Shown here: in pieces, positions 48,690-60,711 of the stretch
Position numbering within the stretch: the first letter of the stretch is position 1
Layout: each line of letters starts with the position of its first letter
Assembly (NCBI GenBank): GCA_030533445.1
Contig: CM060078.1
Coordinates: forward strand, 28,134,091 to 28,198,090
DNA from: Cyprinodon diabolis
Taxonomy: Eukaryota > Chordata > Actinopteri > Cyprinodontiformes > Cyprinodontidae
Length of the DNA stretch: 64,000 bases
Reading direction: 5' to 3'
Made by a program: the position numbers and the translations under genes
Notes under the pieces: model-generated
Database searches by the model: none
Seen by the model: the letters and a program-made list of their open reading frames with translations, nothing else
What the model was told of the DNA's origin: nothing

Positions 48690-49985
48690 ACCCGCTGCAT
48701 AATAGTGAGCCTGCAACAGATGCAGACTTGCCATTTAAGGGCTAAACGTTCCACTGGCCCGACCCACTACATGGTTTTTGGGACAGCATTTAATGTGGTG
48801 GACCCTCTGCAGTGGGAGGGTGGGATGGAAAATGGAAATAGTGAAAACGAATACAGCAGAGATGAAAAAAGAGAAAAAATGGAAAAAGCCAAGCCAGTTG
48901 AAAAGGAGTTGAACACAGGGTAATCAAATGATGAACAATCTTAGAATGCTACTAAAAAAAAATGAAGATTATAAAGTAATTTTCAAACTAGTCAATCAGG
49001 GAGATTCTTAAGGATTGGAGTCCAGTTCAGTTAACAAAAATAAACCAACTGCAAGACGTCCGAAGTGCCAACATCTAGTGGAGACTAGAGGCAGCGCTCA
49101 ACCGGGCATAGCTATACGCATTAACACAATTGAGGAGAAAATAGTTCAATGTTGCTGGTTGGATAACAAAAGGATTAGTCAAGGAGTCACTGGAGGAGTG
49201 ACGCTCAAAGTAACTGACAAAGAGAATCTTGAAAATATAAGTGGTGCAGAAATAAAAGAGGTTAGACGGTTAAAAGCAACAAGAAATTGAGAAAGGTTTG
49301 ATAGTTTATTAGTATTATACTCAAATTCGAAGAGAGGCATTCGCTGAGTAAAGTGTTTATTGGATATATGAGTTATAATGTGAAACTGTACAAACCTTCA
49401 CCTCTGAGGTGTGCCAGAAATTCAATCATATAGCTGTGTGTGTGTATGTATGTGAGGGCAAACAAAGATGTGGAAGGTGTAAAGCTGTAAGTGTGGAGGG
49501 GAGCTTACTGCGGCATATTGAGGATGTGAAGTAAACAAAAGATGTGAATAAATACCAAAAGTGAAACTAGCCAGAAATATCTTATGCTGAAACTGCATTA
49601 ATAATCCCATCTCATTCAGAAAGAGACAAATCAAATAGCTGGTTTAAAAACTTTGGAGGACTGTGCAATAACTGCAACAAACTTATTGATTGTACAAAAG
49701 AATTTTGTACTTTTTATGCTCGAAGTTATCAATTGTACAGCTCAGACAATAATGAAATAATGAAAGCGGCAGAAAAGTACATTGAGGTGAGAGATTTAAA
49801 CTGGAAAAAAGTTGAAAGTATGACCGGAAAATTAGTAGGACCATTAGGAACTGGCAGAGTGACGATAACAGAGAGCAATTAGGAACTCTGAGGACAAATT
49901 TGATTTAGAATTTGTTCTTTATTAAGGCAGTAATGCACTAATTAGTTTGTTAACCACCATAAAACACCAGAAGAAGAAGAGCTCA
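48690..49985 (+). mobile_element. I-clade LINE copy: ORF1 joined directly to 3' tail
   Basis: Plus-strand ORF1 in pieces: RISQGVTGGVTLKVTDKENL and EIKEVRRLKATRN (49015-49290), then GYMSYNV/SPLRC and EGKQRCGRCK zinc-knuckle remnants (about 49360-49480), then FVLFMLEVINCTAQT and AAEKYIEVRDLNWKKVES (about 49690-49830). Within 100 bp comes a 3' terminus, ccaccataaaacaccagaagaagaagag, with the AGA-type tail of this group. ORF2 is absent, so this is an internally deleted, ORF1-only copy. Confidence 0.75.
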
Positions 49986-49989
49986 CGAG

Positions 49990-51839
49990 AAAACAGAGGA
50001 TCTCACCCTCTTTGATCTCTTTGTCCTACTGGGTCTGCAGGAATAAAATTGGGTCTTTTCATCTGAGCAAAAACTCTAAGGGGAACTTTCTTGTTTCTAG
50101 TAATAAAACTGGAATTCAGTGTGGTTAGTTCACAAACCACAGTTTCAGAAGTCTTGTTTAGGTTCTGGTAATGTGTAAAATGTTCTGACCAAAAAGAAAA
50201 TACCTCATCCCACCTCCTGAAGAGGACAGATTTCCCAGTTCTTAGGGAGTTTTTATTGGTCTTAAGGGACAGTTCGCTAGGATGGAACCATGAACACAGA
50301 AGCACTATAGCATTACAGTTTATAAAATCAACACATTAGTAACAAAATTTAAAGCGCAAATAATTTCGGTTGCTACATATTGGAGCCTAGAAGGTCACAG
50401 GTTAATGCTGAAACTCAGGAGAAAAGCAAAATGCAAGAGAGAATTATTAGGAATTACAAAAAGATCTCACCTGATTTGTAGGCATTAAGGTGGATCGTCA
50501 GTCCTCTAACCACGGATATAACACCGCCAGCTTTAATGTCACCAGTTTGGTGATGCCAAGAGCAGGGTAAAGCATGTCATCATAATCCCTCTTTCTTTGG
50601 ACAGAAACCATGAGAGGTGAGGTGAGGCTGACTCCCTGTCTGGATACAGGCAGTGGAACATTAGATGGACCCACCTGAGTTTCCTAGTTTGAACTCCATC
50701 ACAGAAGATCAGGTGCGTCACTGAACCCATCTTGGGGTAAAGATTCTGAAGAAGTGGCAGGGTGCACGGTGGCTCAAAACCACTTTAAAAGCCGAAGCTG
50801 AAGCCTGCGATGTTCCTGTGAAGCTCGACTTCTACATCTCCATCAGCAACACTGATAAAATCTCCACATCGTAAGAAAGAATCTTAACCCACCATGGGCT
50901 CGGTAAATATACAAAACAAAACCTAAATTAAAATCCATAGGATTGTGACATATTCTGAATGTGTATTTTAATCATTACTATTTTCTTTGTAAATGTTTCC
51001 ATACAGTTTTTGGGTTTTACAAAAGGAACATTCAATAAAAAAAGCCTATTGCCAGGGTGGAAAAAAAAAAGGCTCCAGGAAAGTCCTACATTTTATTTTG
51101 AGTTTTCCAAGTCTCTGATCCTGGGTTGCTTAAGAGAGAAAATAAAGAAAGAAACCAGTCTCTAACTCTGTAGGACGCTGTGAGGCATTCCATTTGGATT
51201 AGAGCGTTGGATTTTCACCACACCTCAGGAGTTTTCAATGCTATCATTGCATATACACTACGAGTTGCATAACAAACCATGTTGGTCAAATATCAAAGCT
51301 GCTCTCTATTAACTACAGGTCTTAACAGAATATTATCAGATTTGTTTGGTTGATTTTTTTCCTAATTCACCAATCAGATGGAAACTGTTGGAGTCACAAT
51401 GATTCATTCTAGACTTCTTTTTTAATGTGCTTCTTTTTTTTGCCAATTCTTTATCACAATATAACTTTCTCGTCCTCCATAAACAAGATAAAAATGACAC
51501 AGTGATAAATGTCAAATACACAGGTATATTTAGAAACTGACAAAAACAATTAGTGAAAGCTTCAACAATGGAGAGAGCGGTAAAGCATGCACCTTGTGTG
51601 CGCTTACGAAGGAAAAGTTATGGTTAATAAACACTAATATTGGCCAAAAATAACTCCCCGTGCATCAGTCTATCTCTTTTAGATTCAATGAATAAGCTTT
51701 AGCAAATAAAATTTTGTTATGGACAAACAAGATATATTTTCAAAAATAGAGCTCAGTATCTTTACAGTCATTCCTCATGCCGGATCTGTACCATTATAAT
51801 GTTTACTTAAAAGCGCCTATACTGAATATTTCAGTCATC
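49990..51839. other. Intergenic; nothing assigned
   Basis: Frames here are short. A mixed-composition segment at 50480-50880 looks like a decayed repeat or retrocopy, but I could not identify a source. Confidence 0.3.
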
Positions 51840-51965
51840 AAAGATGAACACTGTAGAAGCAGGGTAGTAGCAGCATCATGCTGTGGGTGTGTATGATTCT
51901 GATTTTTTTTTTTTTTTAGCTGGAGGACCAGGTTTGTGTTATCACACCAAAAACATAAATTCACT
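51840..51965 (+). mobile_element. Tc1-like relic
   Basis: Contains gtagcagcatcatgctgtggg, the strongly conserved segment encoding GGSIMLWG of Tc1 transposases, followed by a poly(T) tract. Too short for more. Confidence 0.5.
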
Positions 51966-52599
51966 CTAACAATTTCGTCCAGAGGAGCGCTGGATTATTG
52001 AGCCATAATAATACCCAGTTGTTTGAACATTTTAGCATTTTGACACTATTAATTAGAGAGAATCCACCATAAATGCAATATTTTGTTGTGAAATTATTTC
52101 CTGTTGTAAAATAATCAAAAGATAACAATAAAAAAATACATTGAGCATGTTGAGTGAAAGTTGAAAACTTTTCAGTAGATGGGCATTTGAAAAATGTAAG
52201 GTTTTGTTAATGATGCTAACATGATGACTATGCTAGCTTCAGTTAGCATGCCATATAAATATTTATTTATTTTTTGCGATATGATATTATGTGAGATTTT
52301 AATTCATAAAACATTTTTTTGTCACAACTTTGGTGTTAACTATCCACATAAAATACAACTAATATGTGTTTTGCGCTTTTGGAGTATAAGCGGGGAATGC
52401 TAAAAGTAGCACGCCATGCTAACTGCGACAATGTTAACGTTAAGTTTAGACAAGGAGCGAAAAGAGATAAAAACATTTTTATACCAAGTCTACTGTGTTT
52501 TTTACCCTTGCAATGCTAAAGCTAAACCAAAGCATATTCACTTTACATTTATAGAGCACAATTTCAACCTTTTTTAAACCAAATATCTGCATAAACAGT

Positions 52600-54496
52600 G
52601 AGCTGGAGATAAATTTGATGTACTTTATTTGACAAAATATGGACTTTTTACTGTAATGACGATCTTTACATATATAATGTACACATACTAACTGTACAAC
52701 TCAAATACATGTGTGGTTTATTCAGCTCCTTGTTTGATAAATAAAAACAGAAATCAGGAACTGTGGAGCACCCCCCCCACCCCCACCCCCTTCTGAGCCA
52801 CTTTCTGTCTCTAAATATCTGAAAAACCAAAACAAGAAATTCTGTTGCAGGTCGAGAAGGAAACCAATAAAATGTCCTCCAACATTCACTTAAACAGCAA
52901 ACAGGTCAGAAATGAAAATACGAAGCATCAGAACTTCTGAACCTCAAGTAATCTCATTATCATCATCAGCAGCAGGTAAATGAAATCTTTAACAAAAACA
53001 CTGAAAACATGCCCAAACTTAAATGAAACCTTGGTATAAATTAACAAAACTAGAATAATTTTATATTTAAAAAAAACAAATATGCTTCTTTTTATGTTTT
53101 TAACCAGAAAAACAAACCAAAAAGTGGTAAGAAAATGTCATGCAAATGCCCCTCTTATGAGACAAACACAATGTCAAGGAAAGACTGATAGGAAGTGTTT
53201 GTGGATTCAGAACAAGCCTGATGTTTTCACACAGTTGCCTTTTAAACAGGATTAACATTCACATAAAACTCATCACAAGTACTTTCAAATTTTTTTTTTA
53301 AGCAAAACAAAAGGAAGCTCTGATGTTTGAAATCTGATACCTGTAGACATCGGAGAAGTTCTGTTTTTTGCTATAACCACATCACATGAGCTGAATTTAA
53401 TTGAGAAATTATTTAACGGCAACACAATTTACTGTCTTATTAAGGAATACCCTTCTAGGTCACTGTTAGGATAATACATATTTGTAATAATAATTATAAG
53501 CAATTAAAAAGCTAGTGTAATGGCAGATTGTGGAGGGCAGCGCAAATCATTTCCACATTTCAGCATAAATCACATTACAAAAAAGATCTGAACTTTTAAA
53601 TGAATTGAAGAGGTCCAGTTTTACTTAGAAGTTTTCTTTCTTAGAAGAACATTTGGAATAATGTGGAGGATTAAGAGAAAGAATCTGGATTTCTAAGTGG
53701 AATTAACTTTTTATGACTTTCAAGACACCGCATGGACCTTCCTGAACGTATCCCTGTTGTCAATGAACAACTTTCATCTTTACTGAAGTTTAATAGAGAA
53801 GACATTGCAGAGTGAGTGCTCTGAAGTACATAAGCAAACAAACTCAAAGTGCACTGAAGAAACATTGCACATTCAATAATCCTCAGCGCTTAACGCTCGC
53901 CTAGGTTAAAACATTATGTAATGTAAACAAAGAAGAGAGAAATTCCCCCCCGTAAAAAAAAAAAAAGATCTCATCTATTCATATTTTCTTAAATATGGCT
54001 CAGACCGTTTCTTTTATGGATAAATGCTGCAAAACACACAAAGATACATTGCTTTTGGTGAAGGATGAAAACTTAAAAAGAAAAGCTGGACTCAGTAGCT
54101 GTCTGTACACCATGGAGAGGAAAACAAAAGTTTTTTTTTTATTACTTGGATATGTTATGAGGCATTGTTTTTTATCAAACAAAAGGCTATATGAGTCAGA
54201 AGTACCTGCGTTTTTTTTAATGTCCCATTAAAAAATAATTTTTTTCTATTGTTCTTTTGTTTTACGTTGAAAGTTTCCAAACTAGCTCTCTGCATTAAGT
54301 TTTTTCCCTTCTCATTTCTTATATTTAAGCTGCATAAAAAGTTGCTCCTCCTCTATACAAATGGTTAGGGTTAGACACCTCAAGAAACAGGATTGGGACA
54401 CACTGCTCCCTTTTGACGCTGACGGGTAAATAAATCTGTGAATATTTTATGGTGGATTTCAATAATGTGGTTTAATAAAACAGAACAGCAAAATAA

Positions 54497-54569
<73 letters not shown>

Positions 54570-55780
54570 ATTTTTATTTATTTTATTTTTTTTCTTTTTT
54601 AAAGGTGTTAAAATAAGCTAATCTTAAAAGAATATTTAGATTTTAGGTAAAAAAAAATCCAACTCTGACTTCTTGCTTTACATGTGTAAAAAAACGTGAG
54701 AAACATTTATCTGTTGATGCGGTAGCATTATCTGACGCTATAAAAAAAAAAGAACATTTAATTGTAACGAAATATATTCAGGGAGGATCCAAAACACCCA
54801 CATTAGTAAATGTTGTTAAAAAAAATCATGGCTGACAGTTGTTGCTAGTATTTGTATTTATTAATAAAACCAGACTTCCCTTTTCTCTGGGATATAATTA
54901 TGACCTGACTAGGATTTTAGCCATTTTTTAAAATGATTTCAAAACTCAAGTCTTGAACTGAACTGCAAAATAAAAACACAAACATGATGGGAAACCACCT
55001 CTTTGTCTGTTGCGGAGTACCACATCTAAGATGTGGCTCGGCTGTTTCCAGTCTAAACGCAAAAGGAAAAAAAAGTCCTGGAAACACCAGGAAATTCTAA
55101 ATATTAGTCTGGTCACTTAGGAAACTGAAAATGTTTTTTACCGGGTCTCTCATAATAATGATCCAATCTATAAACAAAACATAGAAATGCTTAAAACAAC
55201 CTTTATTTTAAGGCTGCAGACTTAAACCCTTAACCCTCTCCAGGCAGATGTTGTAGATATGACACATGCCAATTAGTAGATTTTATCTCCTCTGGGTTTT
55301 TCACCAAAGGAATCTCGATTTCATTGTTGTGGATTTGCAACGTGTGCCCAGACAGGTAGCAATAGATGCTACATGCTTTATCTACTAGTTTGCCTATATT
55401 TTGAGCAACAGTTTAACAGCCTTCTGAAGAGGTTTTGAGATGTTGGTGGAGAAAAAGTTTGAGAAAAAGATGTCTCCAACTTTGTGAGAGAAAATTTAAA
55501 ATTTTGTTTGCGACCTTTAAATAAAGTTAACATTCATATCAGATTCAGTCTTCAGTGTTAATTTACCACTCCGGGCCACTGTTGCAAATCTGCAACATCC
55601 CAGAATTCATTGCATGTGAAGGTCTCTTTCAAAAAAAAAGTCTGAATTGTATATTACTACCCCATATGATAATTTTCTCCAAATATCAGATTTTTCCTGC
55701 AACTACAACTTAATTTGAGCCTGAGAGGGTTAACTCCTCCAGCTGGTAGCTGTGAAAAATGGCAGAAATCTAAGAATTAT
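52600..55780. other. AT-rich stretch with (TA)n; no gene seen
   Basis: No exon-like ORF with family resemblance. Contains a short C-rich run (52770-52791), the microsatellite at 54501-54568 and many T/A homopolymers. It lies downstream of the diacylglycerol kinase stop, so part of it could be a very long 3' UTR; that is inference only. Confidence 0.3.
54501..54568. repeat. (TA)n microsatellite
   Basis: About 68 bp of perfect TA dinucleotides, followed by a T/A-rich tract. Confidence 0.95.
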
Positions 55781-55786
55781 AGGGGT

Positions 55787-56357
55787 TAGGGCTGAACAAT
55801 TAATTGCATTTGCAATAATATCACGATAGGATAAAACGAGATTTTCTAAACGCAAAGGCCCCGATTTGACGGGTCACGTGATAGGAGGTGACATTCTATC
55901 GAAGTAGCACGGAGGGAGAGGCGATACTCGTATGCGAGTAACCTGCTGAACAATGGCCTCAGATGCGACAAAAACTGACACAACTGAAGGTCTGGCACCA
56001 AAGAGGAGCAGTACGCCACTTTTGTGTGATGCAACTGACTGCAGATCAGTTAATATTGCTTTCGTATTTTATTTTATCTATTTATTTACAAACAGTCCTG
56101 TTAAAATTTGGCAGTGTTTAAGGAGTGGAGTCCATATGTTTACGTATCATGTTTCATGAAACATAAAAAGATGTTAATAAGGTAAAGCCGCAGATTTGTT
56201 TCCTTTATTGTTGTAATCTGTGCTTTAAATAAAACAGATTAATAGGAAACAGATTTGTTATGTAAATTAAACTGGATAATAATAATCCCATGTAATCGCA
56301 ATATTAAGCTAAAAAAAAAATCGCAATTAGATTATTTTCCTAAATCGTTCAGCCCCA
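55787..56357. mobile_element. hAT MITE (gggctgaac family)
   Basis: 571 bp. Left end TAGGGCTGAACAATTAATTG, right complement TGGGGCTGAACGATTTAGG. Flanks ATAGGGGT and GTAGGGGT match at 7 of 8 bases, an 8-bp hAT target duplication. No transposase. A short relic of the same family lies near 26884-26935. Confidence 0.8.
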
Positions 56358-56730
56358 GTAGGGGTTTTAATAATTGTGCCAGCAGTTTTCTTAATGTGGG
56401 ATCTTCTAATCAGAAACTAAATCTACTTTTTTCCTGTCAAGCTTCAGCTGCTGCAACAACAGAGTAGTTTATATCAAGGCTTTCTACACATTTTATCTCG
56501 GGTGTCTTTAAGTAATTGCAGGTTTTTCCGTACAGTAGAGCTCAGTTTATTGTGTTCAAAATAAAACTGTTTCTTTAGATACTGATGTTTACGAAGTTTG
56601 GCTCCACTTCAGACCAGACTGACGGCACAGACAGGATGGGAAGTGACTAATAGAGGAAAAAAAGATAGCATCTATGTTACAGGTGAGCTACATTCATGTT
56701 TGTTTTGATGATTCAGAAAAGATGTCCTTT

Positions 56731-57221
56731 AAAGCTACAGTGTGTAATAATTACAGGGATATACAGTCAGAAATGTAATATATTATACATAACTATGTTA
56801 TTTATCATCATCTATGAGCTCAGCCTCTTAACCTTAATATTTGCGTTGCCTTAGAATTCGTTATTTATAATTACATAGGAGCGGGTCTCGCAGCCATGGA
56901 GGCAGACATCTTTGCGCTACGGCAGCGCAGAGCCAACAAACTAGCGATTGCGAGATCGCCCATTACGCTCGAAAGTAACTACGGCAAGTTGAGAGAGATG
57001 AACTGAGACGGTACTGAACAATAGATGGCAGTATTAAAATTATCTATGTAAACAAACCTCATCACTTGAGAAGGTAGGTGATGCGGACGTCGTGGAAGAC
57101 ATTTTGTCCCGTAACGCTCGCCGTACTGTTGGGGGGGAGAAGCGGTGGGGGGGAGATGTTCATGTTGCTGCGGTCTGCAGTTTGGAGGTTAGATGTCGCT
57201 GAAAATTACACACTGTAGCTT
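56731..57221. mobile_element. TTAA-flanked MITE, copy 2
   Basis: Left end TTAA-AGCTACAGTGTGTAAT, right end ATTACACACTGTAGCT-TTAA: terminal inverted repeats of about 16 bp, perfect, with TTAA borders. The interior includes a CpG-rich segment (56880-57000, 57080-57150). It lies downstream of the diacylglycerol kinase stop codon. Confidence 0.8.
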
Positions 57222-57987
57222 TAACTCTTTTACACAACAATTAAGCTTTGATATCATTTCAAAAAGGAACCCTATAGTTAATTTGGAGGTTTTTACAGAC
57301 AGCTGTTGTGACTCTTGTCTAAGCTTGGGAAGTCCAACAGAAAAATCATTGTCTAAAGCCATTTCAACCAAAGCACATATCCTCTCTGAACGAGATGGTT
57401 TCCAGGAAATGCCTCGCTTAGGAGAAGAGGAGGAAACCTGTTCGGTGTGTTCTTGTTTCCTTATAAAATGAGCTTTGACACATCAGCTGAATGGTGTGTC
57501 AGATGATAAACACAGCAGAAACATGTGACTGAAGGTTTAATAACTAAACAACTATGAAAATCAACGCAGGACGCCTGAGCCGGTGGTATATTTGGAGTAG
57601 ATATGACTCCACAGCAGTGTAACGTCTTTGGCACACAGGTTTTTATGGGATAAATATACTGCTTTGATCTCAACTCTGACCATCTTCCAGACTTAATATA
57701 GTTGTAAAATATGACCAAAACTACTCCATTACAAGACAAGTTGCAATTGTTAAAAGTCAGCCAACCAGTACAACCAATAAATAGAATAAATAAATATAAA
57801 TAAATAGTTGAGCATGAAAATCTCTGCTGCAGCGGCGCTGCGTACAGGGGGAGTGCCTTTCCTGGTTCGTCTCTGCGCCGCAGACCTAAATCCAGCACGG
57901 GTTTGATACTTCCCTCAGCTACTCTAAGGCTCGAGGGCTGTGCAGAGTCCAGAGTCCGAAGCTCGAGCAAATGAGCGTGTTTATGCC

Positions 57988-58098
57988 TCAGACAGCAGTC
58001 TCTAAGTCCTCATTGGTGCCAGTTGCAGTCTGCCGTTTGGAGCTGAGGAAGGTTACAAGCTCAGAGTCTCCGGCTGCTTGGTCTGCTGCAGTCTTCCC
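57988..58098 (-). CDS. dgki: Diacylglycerol kinase last coding exon, PDZ ligand ETAV
   Basis: Acceptor ccttt-cag, then 36 codons from GKTAADQAAGDSELVTFL to NEDLETAV and a TGA at 57988-57990. The C-terminal ETAV is the class I PDZ ligand known from DGK zeta/iota, which anchors the kinase to syntrophin or PSD-95-type scaffolds. The stretch before it (SSKRQTATGTN) looks divergent from mammalian sequences. The 3' UTR runs left from 57987; its end is not clear. Confidence 0.9.
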   Translation of the reverse strand, partial: GKTAADQAAGDSELVTFLSSKRQTATGTNEDLETAV

Positions 58099-58209
58099 CT
58101 GAAAGGAAAGAATAACGCTGAAGGTTAATTAAAGTCCAAAAAATCTCACATTATTAACTAGTCTTAGCATACAGATCAAAATGTATCCTAAATACTTTGT
58201 ATTTCAAGT

Positions 58210-58490
58210 GACACTTAAGGGAGTCGACCATGAAAGAGCCCAGAAAAACTTCTAAAGAGATTAAAGCTGAATTTCCAGCTCAGGGAACATCAGTGTCACA
58301 TCGCAGCATCTGTTGTTGGAGCCAAAGAGGACTTAATAGAAGATGACCAAGGAGGACACCATTGTTGAAAAGTAATTCTTAAAACTGAAGGAAAGCAAAA
58401 ATGACTGGAATTTGCCATACAACATGTTGCAAAGTCACAAAGCTTCTGGGAGAATGTCCTACGGACTTTTTGCTCAGGCACATCAGCTCT
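58210..58490 (+). mobile_element. Tc1-like transposase relic
   Basis: A decayed plus-strand transposase segment: RKTSKEIKAEFPAQGTSVSH, then QRGLNRR and PRRTPLLKSN, and SFWENVLRT in another frame. These match the order of Tc1 transposase residues between the DNA-binding domain and the first catalytic Asp. Multiple stops and shifts. It lies in the kinase gene intron just upstream of the last exon and explains the small minus-strand frame at 58296-58481. Confidence 0.7.
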
Positions 58491-58753
58491 ACATCCTCAA
58501 TTAGCCATTGTGGCTTTTCTATAATTTATTACTTATAACATTTTGAGTTCTCAAATATCAACTTAATTTCATGAATTTATGGCATTCTGACTCAAGATTT
58601 TAAGCCAACTGACTGAAATTGCACAAGGCATATCCAAATATTCTTCTACGTTAACTGTATCAATAGCAAACTCAATAAAATAATGCTGTTGCAACATCAC
58701 AAAATGTAACTTTGAAAGTTATGGTTATAAACTGAAGATGAATACCCTCTAGC

Positions 58754-59451
58754 TGTTGGGATCTGGAGAAGTTCCACCTTTCTCCAGCAGAGTCCGCCGT
58801 GGATCCTCCTGAGCTGAGCCTTAGACACACCTGAGGCGCATCTCATCATCAGAGGATCCACAGTATATAACCTGCCTTCAGACCTTGCCTCAACGCCGTA
58901 GTGTTTATCCAGTTTGGTTAGCACCTGAGCCTAGCTTCTTCTGAGAACCTTTGTTGCTCCCGATTCCTGATTGGATTCTAATCCCTCTTTGTCTCTGCTT
59001 TCAGGAATCCAGTTTTTCCTTGTAAGCTCTGGGTGAGCTTAACCTGCCGAGCCAGCCCTCTGAGCCAAACCTGAAGACCCTTCTCTGGATTCTCATGCAG
59101 CTCTGGACTAAGAGCTGGAAACCCAAAGCCAAGGTCTGCCCTCACGCTAGAAGTAAGACGCTGAAGCGGTTATTGGACTCTGCTGAACTAAACAGTCTCT
59201 GGACCCAACAGTTCCTCTCTCAAATCCAAACCCGGACACCTCAAGGTATAAATCTGAAACTCTCAAACTCAGACTCATCTGCTCCCAAGCTAACTGAACT
59301 GTCATCCTCACAGACTCCAGTGAACCTGCCCCCAGGCCTGAACCCGTTCCTGTGTTTATTCCATGTGCTTGTGCTCAAATAAACTTGTTAAACTTTTCAT
59401 CTGTTTCCGTGGTGTTCTGCATACTGGGCTTTTCTGAAACCCATCATGACA
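58754..59451 (+). mobile_element. Solo LTR with intact target duplication
   Basis: 698 bp beginning TGTTGGGATC and ending CATCATGACA (TG...CA), flanked by a perfect 5-bp duplication CTAGC (58749-58753 and 59452-59456). The plus strand has a TATA-like box (tatataac, about 58864) and AATAAA (about 59378), the layout of a promoter-to-poly(A) LTR. No internal gag/pol sequence is next to it, so it is a recombined solo LTR. The superfamily (Ty3/gypsy or retroviral) is not decided. It sits in an intron of the kinase gene, antisense to it. Confidence 0.85.
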
Positions 59452-59746
59452 CTAGCAAAGGAAAAACTTATACACATGTTACAACACTGTGTAAGTCCCT
59501 AATTATCAGCAAGAGGAAAACATTTCAAACTGCCTGAGGGGTGAATTTGTCAGACTGTAAAATCGGAGGTTCATTGGAAAAGGAATTTCCAAAGAACCCC
59601 AGAGCTCCACCCCAGAGTCGGTGTGCCTCAGCTACCATGTTGTTTTAGTTTAAGACATGAAACTAATAAAAGAAAGGTGGAATTCTCAGGAAGCCTGAAG
59701 GAGAAAGTTTATTTTGCCAATAGAAGTTATGGCAGTATACTAAGAT

Positions 59747-60060
59747 TTAATTGACAAATGAGACAAAGTAAAAAAGCTGGGTTAGGAGAAAACAAAGCAT
59801 GGCATAGGAGGATAACTTTTCATACCAGCTGTGGAGTATGGATGAAGAGGGGTGATTATCTCGGCTAATTTTGTAACCACAGCATTTGGGCTTACAGCAG
59901 AAGCTTGATCCAGAACAGGGATCGAATGACAGCAGGAAATGTCTTGCCAATTTCAAATCATATTTAGGTAAAACTTCTTTGTTTAGTCTGGTGGTTTTGT
60001 GGGCGATTTTATTGATAAGGAAAGTTAAAAAGCCTTTCCTGTAAGGAAGAAGAGTCATTC
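59747..60060 (-). other. Unassigned 103-residue open frame in kinase intron
   Basis: Minus-strand frame with Cys-rich segment CCKPKCCGYKIS. No splice support and no family that I recognise. It sits between the solo LTR and the ankyrin exon. It may belong to an unrecognised retroelement or be chance. Confidence 0.2.
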
Positions 60061-60397
60061 CTCTTCCTCATCCCTTACTCAAAGCTGCTTCAACCACAGA
60101 GTTTGCATTTAACGTCAGCACTTTTAACTGGAAACAAAAGGAGGGTGTTCGAAAGGAGATGGATGGGTTTAACATTCTGCAGAGTGACCTTTTGCACATG
60201 ATATAAAGAGATGTTTTTTTTATTAAAGTGAAGGAAGTGCTTTTAATGTGAAACTGAAAGTAAAGCTAAACCCTTTCAGATAAATGAGACACGCCATTTG
60301 ATGTCATTAGAACAATTTCTCGGGAAATAATTTTCCTTCGACAGAAAACTTCCCGTGCCTCTTGTTTGTTGACAGCATGATACCATCTGCTGGTTAC

Positions 60398-60497
60398 CTG
60401 GAAGTTTGTCTTCTCCAGCGATGCACCTGCCTCCACCAACATCCGACACACTGCATGCTGCTTCTCTGAGGCTGCTTTGTGCAAGGCGGTTTCCCCC
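60398..60497 (-). CDS. dgki: Diacylglycerol kinase, second ankyrin exon
   Basis: 100 nt; acceptor tctgcag, donor gtaacc. Encodes 33 residues with a canonical ankyrin repeat, GETALHKAASEKQHAVCRML then VEAGASLEKTN. It begins in phase with the microexon and ends in phase 0. Confidence 0.88.
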
Positions 60498-60711
60498 CTG
60501 CAGACACAGGAAGGCGTACTGAAGGCTGATGACAGTAATATGAAAACCTCAGTGATGTGAAACCAAAAGGAAGCCAACATTAGCAGCATGTAGGATTTAA
60601 AATCTGAACAAAGATTAACCAAACTTTGGCTCTAAAAACACTATAACACGCCTTCTATTTTTCAAGCCTTTAGGATATAAATGTAAAATAAATACAGATT
60701 CTCCAACCTAC

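Noticed and set aside
50539..50880. Mixed-composition segment with frames on both strands
   Set aside because: No frame matches a family I know, and the plus-strand readings near 50790-50870 are interrupted. Left as unassigned rather than called a pseudogene.
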